Part shown: one piece after another, positions 38,264 to 47,344 of the stretch | Numbering within the stretch: position 1 is the stretch's first letter | Layout of the letters: each line of letters starts with the position of its first letter | Assembly: GCA_903832085.1 (NCBI GenBank) | Contig: CAIKZZ010000046.1 | Span: 26,108-90,107 of the forward strand | Direction: 5' to 3' | Length of the DNA: 64,000 nucleotides | Origin: an uncultured Pseudomonadota bacterium | Lineage (GTDB): Bacteria; Pseudomonadota; Gammaproteobacteria; Steroidobacterales; Steroidobacteraceae | The notes under the pieces: model-generated | Seen by the model: only the letters and a program-made list of their open reading frames with translations | Databases searched by the model: none | Told to the model about the DNA's origin: nothing | Program-made: the position numbers and the translations under genes

Positions 38264-38794
38264 TTACGCGCTTCGGTCCGGAGTCGCGAGTCTGTCGCGC
38301 AACCACTTAAAAAGTGCCCGGGCAGCCGCTGGCGGGCGTCCGGTAGAGGCTTCCTGTGCCGCCGACTGCAAAAAGTGCCTTAATTCGTCCAATGGCAGGT
38401 CTGGTTGGGCCGCTAATAGGGCGGTAATGGCGGGTTCTCCCTCGTTGAGTAGTCGATCCCGCCACACTTCAATGCGGTGAAACTCCCGAGCGGCGAGTTT
38501 TTTGTCGAGGTGACGGCGGTCGATCACCGCGACGAGCGCATCCACGTCGCTGTGTCTGAGTAGCTTGCCAATGAATTGGCGCTGGCGCGCCGCGCCGCCA
38601 TGGGCCGTGATCTCTTTTGCCAAATCAATGGCATCGCGCAGTTTTTCGCTCAGCGGTAGGGCGTCAAGCTCCTCTTTGCCGAGTGTCACGAGTTCCGCGC
38701 CTAAGTTTTTAAGCCACGCAGCATCACGCTTGCTCTGGCTTCTGCTTGGGCCACTAAATTCGTCGTTTTGTGAGTCCGAGTCTTGCACTGTCAT
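38264..38794 (-). CDS. darP: Dual-action ribosomal maturation protein DarP (YjgA)
   Basis: DUF615 protein that helps late 50S assembly around the peptidyl-transferase centre. The 176 residues show an acidic/Ser-rich N terminus, then SKSQ-type entry SQSKRDAAWLKNLGAELVTL, LPLSEKLRDAIDLAKEIT, RQRQFIGKLLRHSDVDAL and the C-terminal RALFKWLRDRL. It is divergent from pmbA with 48 bases between, the same arrangement as yjgA/pmbA in E. coli. Confidence 0.92.
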   Translation of the reverse strand: MTVQDSDSQNDEFSGPSRSQSKRDAAWLKNLGAELVTLGKEELDALPLSEKLRDAIDLAKEITAHGGAARQRQFIGKLLRHSDVDALVAVIDRRHLDKKLAAREFHRIEVWRDRLLNEGEPAITALLAAQPDLPLDELRHFLQSAAQEASTGRPPAAARALFKWLRDRLATPDRSA

Positions 38795-38842
38795 ACCCTA
38801 TCCTAGCCTAGAATGGGGTTTGGTCACCTCTTTGGTATTTTC

Positions 38843-40177
38843 ATGTCCGATTCAGCACTTCAATACGCCGACCTTGCCGCGCTGGTTGAGCGGTCGCTGG
38901 CCGAGGCTACCGCGCGTGGAGCCACAGCCGCTGATGCCGGTATTAGCGTAGATACCGGACTTGGCGTCACGGTGCGCCTCGGTGAGGTAGAAACCCTGGA
39001 ATATCAGCGCGATCGCGGTATGGGCATTACCGTGTATATCGATCAGCGCAAAGGCACTGCGACCACAGGGGATTTGTCGTGGCCTGCGATCGAAGCCACC
39101 GTCCAAAAAGCGCTGACGATCGCTAAGTTTACGGCCGAAGATGACTGTGCGGGACTACCCGATCCGCTCACGCTGCAGCGCGAGGTGATCGATCTTGATT
39201 TATCGCATCCTTGGGATCTGACGGCAGAAGATGCCATCGAGGTGGCGCAGCGCTGCGAGGCCGCGGCGCTGGGCGTGGATCCGCGCATCACGAACTCAGA
39301 AGGCGCATCCGTTAACAGCCACCGGGCCTTGCGGGTGTCTGGCAATACGCTAGGTTTCATTGGCGGCTACCCGAGCACTTATTACAGCGTGTCCTGCGCC
39401 ATCATGGGTCAGGATGGTGGCACCATGGAGCGGGACTACTGGTACACGGTAGCGCGTGATTGGCCTAGCCTTGAGAATCCGGCGGCGGTGGGTACGCGTG
39501 CTGCCGAGCGGGCGCTTGCGCGCCTCGGTGCACGGCGGTTGAGTACCACGCGAGCGCCGGTGCTGTTTGTACCGGAACTCGCCCGCGGCTTGATCGGCAG
39601 CTTCCTAGGAGCCATCCGCGGTGGGAGTCAATATCGGCGCAGTTCATTCTTGCTCGGTGCGGCAGGGCAGCAGGTATTTCCATCGTTTTTTAATCTCTCG
39701 GAGCGGCCACATTTGCGCCGAGCCTTGGGCAGTGCGCCATTTGATAGCGAAGGCTGCCGCACACAGGATCGCGAGCTAGTCGCCGGTGGTGTCGTGGATG
39801 GCTATGTGCTTGATACGTATTCGGCGCGCAAATTAGGTCTCAGCACGACTGGAAATTCCGGTGGCGTACATAACGTGCTAGTGCACTCAGGCACTGAGGA
39901 TTATGCGGCCTTGTTAAAGCGCATGGGCAGGGGGCTGATCGTGACAGAGCTCATGGGTCAGGGTGTCAATGGCGTTACCGGTGATTACTCGCGGGGCGCC
40001 GCTGGTATTTGGGTTGAGAATGGCGAGGCCTGTTATCCCGTGAATGAGATCACCATTGCTGGCAACCTGAAAGATATGTTTCGGGGAATTCTCGCGGTGG
40101 GTAGCGACATTGATTTGCGTGGTTCGATACGAACGGGCTCGATTTTGGTTGATGAGATGACCATCGCAGGCGAGTAA
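38843..40177 (+). CDS. pmbA: Metalloprotease subunit PmbA (TldE)
   Basis: Partner of TldD in the TldD/E heterodimer; it lacks the HExxxH zinc motif. Conserved blocks: GLGVTVRLGEVETLEYQRDRGMGITVYIDQRKGTA, SFLLGAAGQQVFPSFFNLSERPHLRRALGSAPFDSEG, VLDTYSARKLGLSTTGNSGGVHN and VTELMGQGVNGVTGDYSRGAAGIWVENG. 444 residues from the ATG that gives MSDSALQYADLAALVE; an in-frame ATG 30 bases upstream adds ten residues unlike the family. It is divergent from darP. Confidence 0.96.
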   Translation: MSDSALQYADLAALVERSLAEATARGATAADAGISVDTGLGVTVRLGEVETLEYQRDRGMGITVYIDQRKGTATTGDLSWPAIEATVQKALTIAKFTAEDDCAGLPDPLTLQREVIDLDLSHPWDLTAEDAIEVAQRCEAAALGVDPRITNSEGASVNSHRALRVSGNTLGFIGGYPSTYYSVSCAIMGQDGGTMERDYWYTVARDWPSLENPAAVGTRAAERALARLGARRLSTTRAPVLFVPELARGLIGSFLGAIRGGSQYRRSSFLLGAAGQQVFPSFFNLSERPHLRRALGSAPFDSEGCRTQDRELVAGGVVDGYVLDTYSARKLGLSTTGNSGGVHNVLVHSGTEDYAALLKRMGRGLIVTELMGQGVNGVTGDYSRGAAGIWVENGEACYPVNEITIAGNLKDMFRGILAVGSDIDLRGSIRTGSILVDEMTIAGE

Positions 40178-40262
40178 TTTATGGTGCGCTCAGTTGGCAG
40201 GCGTCGCCGTTCAGTGCCGCGAGCAGCATCCTTGGGCAGACAGCATTATTTAAGGATCATAT

Positions 40263-41543
40263 ATGGCAGATAGCTATCACAAGCGGCAGGTTGGCAAGCT
40301 GACCTTAAGCCCTGAAACCCAGATGATGGGCTTCGGCTACGATCCTCATTTATCGGAAGGCGCGTTGAAGCCGCCTGTGTTTTTAACCTCAACGTTCGTG
40401 TTTAAAACGGCACAAGACGGCAAGGATTTTTTTAACTACACCTCCGGACGTCAGCCATTGCCGGCAGGTACCTCGGGCGGGCTTGTGTACTCGCGCTTTA
40501 ATAACCCGAATCTCGAAGTGCTTGAGGATCGGTTGGCGCTATGGGATGAAGCACAAGCTTCCGCCGTATTTGGTTCTGGCATGGGCGCGATCGCCACGAC
40601 TTTTTTGGCGCATTTAAAGGCAGGGGATGTCATTTTGATTTGCCAGCCACTATACGGTGGCACAGAGACATTGATTGCTCGCGCGCTACCAAACTATGGC
40701 ATCAAGCATGTGGCCTTCACTGACGGCCTAACAAAGGCCGGCGTGAGCGCCGCGGTGAATGAGGCCGCGGCAGTAGGTCGTGTGGGCATGATTATGGTTG
40801 AAACTCCAGCCAATCCGACAAATGCGCTGGTTGACTTAGAATTACTACGCACAGCAGCCGATGCTCTCAAAGAGACTCAGGGCTATCGGCCACCGATCGT
40901 TGTGGATAACACGATGCTGGGGCCTGTGTACCAAAATCCCTTAAAGCATGGTGCTGACATCAATGTGTATTCACTCACCAAATATGTGGGTGGTCATTCG
41001 GATCTAGTGGCTGGCGGTGTGTGTGGCTCAACGGAATGGATCAAGCCAATCCGCCTGCTGCGTGGCGCGATTGGTACACAACTGGATCCAAACTCAGCTT
41101 GGATGCTGCTGCGGTCGATGGAAACGCTATCGATTCGGATGGAGCGATCCAATGCCAATGCGCGTGCGGTGGCGGATTTCTTACAGGCGCATCCAAAAAT
41201 CACTGCAGTGCACTACTTAGGCTTTTTAAAGCCCGAGGACGCGCGTTATGCAGTATTCAAGCGTCAATGTCGCGAGCCTGGATCCACATTCTCTTTTGAA
41301 GTCGAAGGCGGCGAGGCGGGCGCATTTCGCTTGCTTGACGCACTCACGGTGATCAAGTTGGCGGTGAGCTTAGGCGGCACGGAGAGTCTAGCAAGTCATC
41401 CTGCCGCAATGACGCACTCAGGCGTTCCCCCTGCATTGCGGCAGCGCCTCGGCATCTCAGAATCGTTGATTCGATTGTCGGTCGGCATTGAAAGTGCGGT
41501 GGATCTCATTGAGGATTTACGGCAAGCGCTTGATCATGTCTAA
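40263..41543 (+). CDS. Cystathionine gamma-synthase family PLP enzyme
   Basis: Cys/Met-metabolism PLP enzyme of 426 residues. The PLP Lys is K240 in SLTKYVGGHSDLVAGG; other family blocks are SGLVYSRFNNPNLEVLEDRLALWD-type (LVYSRFNNPNLEVLEDRL), FGSGMGAIATT, QPLYGGTETL, ETPANPTNALVDL and SLGGTESLASHPAAMTHSG. The subfamily includes methionine gamma-lyase, cystathionine gamma-synthase/lyase and O-acetylhomoserine sulfhydrylase, which cannot be separated by eye. An insertion after NYTSGRQPLPAGTSGG distinguishes it from E. coli MetB. TTAAGGA precedes the ATG. Its 3' end overlaps the next gene by 8 bases. Confidence 0.86.
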   Translation: MADSYHKRQVGKLTLSPETQMMGFGYDPHLSEGALKPPVFLTSTFVFKTAQDGKDFFNYTSGRQPLPAGTSGGLVYSRFNNPNLEVLEDRLALWDEAQASAVFGSGMGAIATTFLAHLKAGDVILICQPLYGGTETLIARALPNYGIKHVAFTDGLTKAGVSAAVNEAAAVGRVGMIMVETPANPTNALVDLELLRTAADALKETQGYRPPIVVDNTMLGPVYQNPLKHGADINVYSLTKYVGGHSDLVAGGVCGSTEWIKPIRLLRGAIGTQLDPNSAWMLLRSMETLSIRMERSNANARAVADFLQAHPKITAVHYLGFLKPEDARYAVFKRQCREPGSTFSFEVEGGEAGAFRLLDALTVIKLAVSLGGTESLASHPAAMTHSGVPPALRQRLGISESLIRLSVGIESAVDLIEDLRQALDHV

Positions 41544-42342
41544 AGCACTAGGCGGCTATCCTGAGCGCATTGTGTGTTTGACGGAGGAGACTACCGAGGC
41601 GCTGTATTTGCTCGAGGAAGACTGGCGCATTGTCGGGATATCAGGATTTACGGTGCGTCCAGCACGTGCCCGCAAGGAAAAGCCAAAGGTATCGGCATTC
41701 ACTAGCGCTAAGATTGATAAGATTCTTAGCCTGCAACCCGATTTAGTGCTGGGATTTTCGGACTTGCAAGCTGACATTGCCGCGACGCTCATTCGGGCCG
41801 GTATCAACGTGCATGTATTTAATCAGCGCAGCGTTCCTGAAATCTTCAGTATGTTAGGAATCTTGGGCGGCATGATTGGTTGCGAGGCGAAGGCACAAGC
41901 GCTTAGCGCGCGTTTGCGCGCCAATGTGGAGTCTGTGCGCGAGCGAGCCTTGCACTATAAGCGTCGGCCTCGAGTTTATTTTGAAGAGTGGGACGTGCCA
42001 CAGATTTCGGCGATACGGTGGGTATCAGAGCTCATTGATATTGCCGGTGGTATCGATTGTTTCCCAGAACTCAGTCAGGAGTCGCTGGGCAAGAATCGCA
42101 TCATTGCTGACCCACTCGAGGTCGTGCGCCGTGCGCCGGATATTATCTTAGGGTCTTGGTGCGGTAAAAAATTTCAACCCACAACCGTTGCTGCGAGACC
42201 GGGTTGGGCAGGCGTGCCTGCCATCGTGAACCACGAGGTACATGAAGTGAAATCCGCGATTATTTTGCAGCCGGGACCTGCAGCCTTGACCGAAGGGCTC
42301 AATCGGATGGCTGATATTATCGGGCGCTGGGCTGAGCTTTAA
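41536..42342 (+). CDS. BtuF-like substrate-binding-fold protein lacking a signal peptide
   Basis: The 268-residue protein has the cobalamin/siderophore-type periplasmic binding fold: [85 protein letters not shown], and [13 protein letters not shown]. No signal peptide, lipobox or membrane segment exists at the only plausible start (ATG eight bases inside the upstream gene); nothing hydrophobic lies upstream in frame. No permease or ATPase neighbour is present. It may therefore act in the cytosol on a cobalamin-like or other ligand. Coupled translationally to the PLP enzyme; convergent with purC, whose stop codon shares bases with its own. Confidence 0.82.
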   Translation: MSKALGGYPERIVCLTEETTEALYLLEEDWRIVGISGFTVRPARARKEKPKVSAFTSAKIDKILSLQPDLVLGFSDLQADIAATLIRAGINVHVFNQRSVPEIFSMLGILGGMIGCEAKAQALSARLRANVESVRERALHYKRRPRVYFEEWDVPQISAIRWVSELIDIAGGIDCFPELSQESLGKNRIIADPLEVVRRAPDIILGSWCGKKFQPTTVAARPGWAGVPAIVNHEVHEVKSAIILQPGPAALTEGLNRMADIIGRWAEL

Positions 42343-43238
42343 GTTTGGGTCAGCAGTTTTAGCGCTGCCAGATAGTTGTCGCCTGTACGCTGAATCACAT
42401 CGGCTGGCAGGCGTGGGCCGGGGGCTTTTTTATTCCAATCCAGTGTTTCTAGATAGTCACGCACGTACTGCTTATCGAAGGACGGTGGACTCTTGCCAGG
42501 GGCGTAGTGTGCCACCGGCCAGAAGCGGGACGAATCCGGTGTCAGTGCCTCATCGATTAAGATTAAGCGATCCTGCGCATCAATCCCAAACTCAAATTTA
42601 GTATCGGCGATGATGATGCCGCGACTGAGTGCATAGTTAGCTGCATAGGCATACAAGCGCAGCGCGGTTTCACGAATTTCATTAGCACGGCTAAGCCCGA
42701 TGGTGGCGGCGACGGTGTCAAAAGAGACGTTCTCGTCGTGATCGCCAACCGCGGCTTTAGTTGCGGGGGTAAATATAGGCTCGGGTAAACGATCGGCTTG
42801 AGTTAATCCCGCTGGGAGCGGCACTCCACACACAGCCCCGGTTGCTTGATAGTCCTTCCAGCCAGAGCCAATGAGGTAGCCACGCACCACCGCCTCAACG
42901 GGTAGCGCTCGCAGTCGTTGCACGACGATGGCACGATCCTTCAGCAGTGCAAGTTCGATCGGGTCGGTGATGAACTCTTCAATTCGGTGCGATGTCAGAT
43001 GATTCGCGGCGATATGGGCGGTCTTTGCGAACCAGAAATTCGAAATTTTTGTTAAGACTTCACCCTTGCGCGGGATGGGGTCTGGGAGGATCACGTCAAA
43101 GGCTGATAGCCGATCGGTGGTCACGATCAGCATCAGCGAGTCGCTCAATCCATACACGTCCCGTACTTTGCCGCGATGGATAAGTGGCAGGCCCCGCAGA
43201 TGGGTTTCAAACACGGGTGGAGTGGCGATGCTATTCAT
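42339..43238 (-). CDS. purC: SAICAR synthase
   Basis: Phosphoribosylaminoimidazole-succinocarboxamide synthase: joins CAIR and aspartate with ATP. Seen: [76 protein letters not shown] and [14 protein letters not shown]. The 299-residue length is that of the longer yeast-like/proteobacterial subtype. GAAGGAAG lies 7 bases before the chosen ATG, so the open sequence further upstream is not part of the gene. Third purine gene in this window, in its own unit. Confidence 0.96.
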   Translation of the reverse strand: MNSIATPPVFETHLRGLPLIHRGKVRDVYGLSDSLMLIVTTDRLSAFDVILPDPIPRKGEVLTKISNFWFAKTAHIAANHLTSHRIEEFITDPIELALLKDRAIVVQRLRALPVEAVVRGYLIGSGWKDYQATGAVCGVPLPAGLTQADRLPEPIFTPATKAAVGDHDENVSFDTVAATIGLSRANEIRETALRLYAYAANYALSRGIIIADTKFEFGIDAQDRLILIDEALTPDSSRFWPVAHYAPGKSPPSFDKQYVRDYLETLDWNKKAPGPRLPADVIQRTGDNYLAALKLLTQT

Positions 43239-43344
43239 GTAACTTCCTTCGGGCGCAAGGCGCAGCGTGACTGCTACTATGACGCCTTGGCCTGTCATGG
43301 GCTCGCATTCTTGCAGTGCTGTTAAACCAGGGTCAAGAAACTCT

Positions 43345-44148
43345 ATGCAGTGGACTGGAAAAATTATTGGTGCTTTGCTCGGTTTTGTCATTTGGCGCGG
43401 GCCATTTGGCGCGCTTTTAGGGGCTTTGATCGGCAATGCATACGACACCTGGCGCACATCCAGTGGTGCGAGGAGTGGTTTTGGGGCCTATGGCGATCCG
43501 GCGGCCATTCAAAATGGATTTTTCGCAACAGTGTTTGCTGTCATGGGTCACCTTGCTAAGGCGGATGGGCGTGTTTCTGAGGCAGAGGTTGCTGCCGCTC
43601 GCGCTGTCATGCGCGATCTGGGTCTGAATGAGGCTCATGTGGTTCGAGCGATTGATGCCTATACCCGCGGCAAGGCGGTGGATTATCCATTGGCCAGCGA
43701 GTTAAGCCAGTTAGCCGCGCTCTGTGCGGCGCGCCGGGATCTACTGTGGGTTTTTTTGGAGCTGCAGGTGCGGGCAGCCTTGATGGGGAACGACCTGTCA
43801 GGTCCTGTGCGGGCTTTGCTGGGGGGGGTTGCCGAGCGGTTGGGTTTTGACGTCGCGGCGGTGAGCCAGATCGAGGCAGCCTTAAGGATGCAGCGGGGAC
43901 GTGGCGGGAAGCAATCCACCGTGGGCCAGGGCGAGCGTGTACGCGCCGCCTACAGCGTGCTTGGCGTTGACGCGACTGCCAGCGACGAGACGGTCAAGAA
44001 GGCGTATCGTCGGCTTATGAGCGAAAACCATCCTGACAAGCTAGTAGCCCGCGGGCTGCCTGAATCCATGCAGGCTCTTGCCACGGAAAAAACGCAACGC
44101 ATACGTGAAGCCTATGAAACCATCTGTGAATACCGCCGTCAGCGCTGA
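43345..44148 (+). CDS. djlA: Membrane-anchored co-chaperone DjlA
   Basis: Type III DnaJ protein of the inner membrane, with one N-terminal glycine-rich transmembrane helix ([29 protein letters not shown], about residues 5-33), a central TerB-like helical domain ([37 protein letters not shown]) and a C-terminal J domain with HPD at 229-231 ([19 protein letters not shown]). In E. coli it works with DnaK and affects envelope stress and capsule. 267 residues. The start MQWTGKIIG matches the family. Its last 35 bases overlap the next gene. Confidence 0.94.
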   Translation: MQWTGKIIGALLGFVIWRGPFGALLGALIGNAYDTWRTSSGARSGFGAYGDPAAIQNGFFATVFAVMGHLAKADGRVSEAEVAAARAVMRDLGLNEAHVVRAIDAYTRGKAVDYPLASELSQLAALCAARRDLLWVFLELQVRAALMGNDLSGPVRALLGGVAERLGFDVAAVSQIEAALRMQRGRGGKQSTVGQGERVRAAYSVLGVDATASDETVKKAYRRLMSENHPDKLVARGLPESMQALATEKTQRIREAYETICEYRRQR

Positions 44149-44512
44149 GCCCAATCAGAGCAACGCCCCGGTACCCCTCGCGCTGCAGGGTTTTTTTCGG
44201 GTGTCAGACGCGTGGGAGTTGTCCGAGATCCAGCAGTGCAAGCTACTGCGCTGTCCGTCAGCGGCGGTGCTGCGTCGGTATCGAGTCGGCCAAGGCCCGC
44301 GTTTAACCGCTGCGCAGCAAAAACGTATCCAGATCGTCACCGGCATACAGGCGGCCTTATCCAAAATCGGCATGACGCCCGAACAGGCGTTTCGGTGGGT
44401 GCACGAAGCGCGCAAAGAGCTTCCCTTTCGGGGTGAGACACCCGTACATTACATGATGGACGGTGGCGTTGATGCGCTCATCGCGGTGGCACACTTACTT
44501 TCAGGGCGGTAA
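44114..44512 (+). CDS. MbcA/ParS/Xre-type antitoxin-like protein, no toxin partner
   Basis: A 132-residue protein. The middle, [24 protein letters not shown], looks like a helix-turn-helix, and the end [44 protein letters not shown] follows the DUF2384 (MbcA/ParS toxin-binding) pattern. That family forms toxin-antitoxin pairs with RES-domain toxins, but neither neighbour is a toxin; the genes beside it are djlA and rpe. The likely start is an ATG inside the djlA 3' end; later starts (GTG) are possible. Stop is 4 bases before rpe. It may be a stand-alone regulator. Confidence 0.7.
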   Translation: MKPSVNTAVSAEPNQSNAPVPLALQGFFRVSDAWELSEIQQCKLLRCPSAAVLRRYRVGQGPRLTAAQQKRIQIVTGIQAALSKIGMTPEQAFRWVHEARKELPFRGETPVHYMMDGGVDALIAVAHLLSGR

Positions 44513-44516
44513 GTCT

Positions 44517-45197
44517 ATGCAGGCATTGATCGCTCCTTCGATACTCTCGGCTGATTTTGCGCGTCTCGGAGCTGAGGTGGATGCGGTGCTCGCAGCTGGT
44601 GCCGACATGGTGCACTTTGATGTGATGGATAATCACTACGTCCCTAATCTAACGATCGGCCCACAGGTGTGCGCGGCGCTGCGCAAATTTGGCATTACGG
44701 CGCCGATTGACGTGCACCTAATGGTCAAGCCGGTGGATCGCATTATTCCTGATTTTGCGGCTGCCGGAGCCACATTCATTACGTTTCATCCTGAGGCGAG
44801 TGAGCATGTGGATCGCACGCTCGGACTGATCCGTGACCAGGGCTGTAAGCCGGGCATCGTGCTGAATCCTGCAACACCACTGAGTTGCCTGGATCACGTT
44901 TTAGATAAAGTCGACATGATTTTGCTGATGTCGGTGAACCCCGGTTTTGGTGGGCAAACGTTCATTGACAGTACGCTCGATAAGCTCAAGCGTGTGCGTG
45001 ATCGCATCACGGCATCGGGTCGCGACATTCGCCTTGAAGTGGACGGCGGTATTAAGGTCGACAATATTGGTGCAGCAGCGCGCGCTGGTGCCGATACATT
45101 CGTGGCCGGCTCCGCTATCTTTAATACAAAAAGCTATGCCGATACGATCAGCAAAATGCGTCGCGAAATCGCTAAGGCCACTGCCACGCAGCGTTAG
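44517..45197 (+). CDS. rpe: Ribulose-phosphate 3-epimerase
   Basis: Interconverts ribulose-5-phosphate and xylulose-5-phosphate in the pentose phosphate pathway. TIM barrel with [75 protein letters not shown] and [12 protein letters not shown], which contain the metal-binding and catalytic His/Asp residues. 226 residues. GGGCGGTAAG precedes the ATG. It converges on the Crp-like gene. Confidence 0.97.
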   Translation: MQALIAPSILSADFARLGAEVDAVLAAGADMVHFDVMDNHYVPNLTIGPQVCAALRKFGITAPIDVHLMVKPVDRIIPDFAAAGATFITFHPEASEHVDRTLGLIRDQGCKPGIVLNPATPLSCLDHVLDKVDMILLMSVNPGFGGQTFIDSTLDKLKRVRDRITASGRDIRLEVDGGIKVDNIGAAARAGADTFVAGSAIFNTKSYADTISKMRREIAKATATQR

Positions 45198-45206
45198 GGT
45201 CGTTGC

Positions 45207-45226
45207 ACGCTTAAAATTTTAAGCGT
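45207..45226. repeat. Perfect 20-bp palindrome between rpe and the crp-like gene
   Basis: ACGCTTAAAA followed by TTTTAAGCGT is a perfect palindrome. It begins 9 bases after the rpe stop and contains the stop codon of the crp-like gene. No T-run flanks it on either side, so a standard terminator is doubtful; it may act as a weak bidirectional terminator or a protein-binding site. Confidence 0.6.
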
Positions 45227-45974
45227 CGTCGTCCTCATCATCCTCTTCCTCGTCTTCATCCTCATCGACATGGTTCATCGCTTGCGTGAGACGGCTATCG
45301 CCGGCTGGCGTTACCCCTGGGCGTGCTTTGACCTTTGGGCGTGCGCCGAAGACGACGACGGTTTTACCACTGGCAGTCAACAGCCCCTGCTCTTCCAAGA
45401 CTTTGAGTACACGGCCGGCCATTTCACGAGAGCAGCCGACGAGTCGTGATAGCTCCTGTCGGCTGACTTTGATCTGCATGCCTTGAGGATGCGTCATTGC
45501 ATCGGGTTCATTGCACAGGTCCATGATGGCATGCGCCACACGACCCGTGACATCCACAAAGGCCAGATCGCCCACTTTGCGGTTCGTGCGATCCAGTCGC
45601 ATCGCCAGTTGGGTGGCTAGCTCAAAAATCAGCGCCGGGCTTTCCGTTGCGATCTGACGGAAGCGCGCGTATGTCATTTCAGCGATTTCGCAGCTTTGGC
45701 GCGTGCGCACAAAGGCGGTGCGTGTGGCTGCCTCTTTAAACAGACCCATTTCGCCGAAGAACTGACCTTTGTTGAGGTATGCGAGCACCATTTCGCTGGT
45801 TTCATCGCTCTCGATCATCACCTCAACGGAGCCGTTGATGATGTAAAACAGCGTGTCTGGTGTATCACCAGCGTGCACGAGTACTGTTTTGGATGGGACC
45901 GATCGTATGCGGCAATAACTTAAAAAGCGGGTGATTGCCGGCTGATCATTTGACGGTTTCGGGGTTAGTTCCAT
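45219..45974 (-). CDS. Crp/Vfr/Clp-type transcription factor with acidic tail
   Basis: Cyclic-nucleotide-binding regulator close to Crp. The binding pocket region reads NKGQFFGEMGLFKEAATRTAFVR, keeping the Gly-Glu and Arg that contact ribose-phosphate of cAMP in Crp; the dimer-helix Thr is kept but the Ser after it is Asn (RTNRKVGDLAF). The HTH is SRQELSRLVGCSREMAGRVLKVLEEQGLL with the Arg, Glu, Arg contacts of Crp. An added C-terminal tail of about 40 residues ends in an almost unbroken Asp/Glu run. Xanthomonas Clp binds cyclic di-GMP, so the ligand is uncertain. TGTGATCTGATGCGATC about 35 bases upstream of the start is a half-conserved Crp-like site. Confidence 0.9.
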   Translation of the reverse strand: MELTPKPSNDQPAITRFLSYCRIRSVPSKTVLVHAGDTPDTLFYIINGSVEVMIESDETSEMVLAYLNKGQFFGEMGLFKEAATRTAFVRTRQSCEIAEMTYARFRQIATESPALIFELATQLAMRLDRTNRKVGDLAFVDVTGRVAHAIMDLCNEPDAMTHPQGMQIKVSRQELSRLVGCSREMAGRVLKVLEEQGLLTASGKTVVVFGARPKVKARPGVTPAGDSRLTQAMNHVDEDEDEEEDDEDDDA

Positions 45975-46072
45975 GACTCCGTCCCTATAAGATTAAGATC
46001 GCATCAGATCACAACTCTATGCAATATAATACCTTAACACTTCGGGCATGCCATACCGCGGTAGAGTCTTGA

Positions 46073-46738
46073 CTAGATCCGTTCTGCACTCAAGGTCATA
46101 ACCTTGGCGGTCAGGCGCATCAAAGCGCGCACAGGCTCAGGCAGATCGCTCGCCCCGCGTTCGACCGCATTCATGCCGTGACGATTCTCATCCTCGCGCA
46201 TCTGCAGTAGCACCGCGCGACTGGCCGTATCCTCAGCCGGCAGGCGTGTGAGATGGTCGTTCAGGTGTCCCTCGACTTGCACCTCCGTTTCTTTCACAAA
46301 GCCCAAACTGAAGCGTCGGCCGACGAGGCCTACCGTCGCGCCAATCGTGAAGGAGCCCAAGTACCAGAGGGGATTTAAACGGCTGGGTTCGGCGCCTAAA
46401 TCGGCAAGGCGTTTGGTGCACCATGCGAGATGGTCTGCCTCTTCACGGGCTGATTGCAGCATAAACTCCCGGGTTGCGGGCTCCAAAGCGACCAGTGCCT
46501 GTCCCTGATACAAGGCCTGAGCCGCCACTTCACCGGCGTGGTTCACGCGCATGAGGCGTGCCGATAGGGCGCGGTCGCTGGGCGATAAATCCGCTACAGG
46601 GCTAGCGATTTGGGGGGTTGGCATCGGCCGACGAGCCGTTATGGTCTTGCCGGTCGAGGCGAGTGACGATCTAAGTCCTTGATCTATAACAGATAAAAAT
46701 TTATCGAGTGGGCTATGCGTACGAAAAGGTGTATCCAT
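46073..46738 (-). CDS. coq7: 2-polyprenyl-3-methyl-6-methoxybenzoquinol monooxygenase Coq7
   Basis: Di-iron hydroxylase for a late step in ubiquinone synthesis, used in place of UbiF in many gammaproteobacteria. Iron ligands are seen in [18 protein letters not shown] (Glu), [10 protein letters not shown] (Glu, His), EVQVEGHL (Glu) and [12 protein letters not shown] (Glu, Glu, His). 221 residues, with a 45-residue N-terminal lead. It complements ubiH and the ubiI-like gene further right. Divergent from rplM. Confidence 0.95.
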   Translation of the reverse strand: MDTPFRTHSPLDKFLSVIDQGLRSSLASTGKTITARRPMPTPQIASPVADLSPSDRALSARLMRVNHAGEVAAQALYQGQALVALEPATREFMLQSAREEADHLAWCTKRLADLGAEPSRLNPLWYLGSFTIGATVGLVGRRFSLGFVKETEVQVEGHLNDHLTRLPAEDTASRAVLLQMREDENRHGMNAVERGASDLPEPVRALMRLTAKVMTLSAERI

Positions 46739-46747
46739 GGTCGCTCT

Positions 46748-46753
46748 ATTATA
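46748..46753 (-). promoter_or_regulatory. Consensus -10 box just upstream of coq7
   Basis: TATAAT on the minus strand ends 9 bases before the coq7 ATG; a start of transcription 6-7 bases downstream would give a nearly leaderless mRNA. No good -35 is found 16-18 bases upstream, and the region also overlaps the divergent rplM leader. Confidence 0.35.
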
Positions 46754-46886
46754 TAGTCGCGGCCCTGTGCGATGGGGTCCGCCGTCGTACAGGCTGTTTG
46801 ATGACGAATACGCGGCGCTGCCCTTTTCAATCAGCGCTAAACCCTTTAAACTTAGCGGTCTTTCGCCCGCATCACTGAGTTACCCC

Positions 46887-47318
46887 ATGAAGACGGTTTT
46901 TGAGAAGTCAGAAACGGTACGCCGCGACTGGCTGGTTGTCGACGCTGCCGGTAAAACCTTAGGTCGCCTTGCGACCGGTATCGCTATGCGCTTGCGCGGC
47001 AAGCACAAGCCGAGTTACACGCCGCACGTTGACTGCGGTGACAACATCATCGTACTGAACGCGGAAAAGATTCATGTCACGGGCGCTAAGCTCACTGACA
47101 AAATTTACTATCACCACACTGGTGCGATCGGCGGTATCAAGAGTGTGCCGCTTAACAAGATGCTTGCAGAGCACCCAGAGCGCGCGATTGAAATCGCCGT
47201 GAAGGGCATGCTGCCTAAAGGCCCGCTTGGACGGAAAATGTTTAAAAAGCTGCACGTTTTTGCAGGTGGTACGCACCCGCACTCCGCGCAGCAACCGACG
47301 GCGATTGACATCGCCTGA
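46887..47318 (+). CDS. rplM: 50S ribosomal protein L13 (uL13)
   Basis: Early-assembly large-subunit protein. [60 protein letters not shown] and [23 protein letters not shown] match bacterial L13. 143 residues from this ATG; open sequence upstream is the leader. Paired with rpsI as in nearly all bacteria. Confidence 0.98.
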   Translation: MKTVFEKSETVRRDWLVVDAAGKTLGRLATGIAMRLRGKHKPSYTPHVDCGDNIIVLNAEKIHVTGAKLTDKIYYHHTGAIGGIKSVPLNKMLAEHPERAIEIAVKGMLPKGPLGRKMFKKLHVFAGGTHPHSAQQPTAIDIA

Positions 47319-47344
47319 CGCCACTTCATAGCTAAGGTTTAATA

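Noticed and set aside
45975..46072. Crp-like site TGTGATCTGATGCGATC upstream of the regulator as an autoregulatory operator.
   Set aside because: Only one half-site matches the TGTGA-N6-TCACA consensus, so it is mentioned in the gene entry but not listed as a site.
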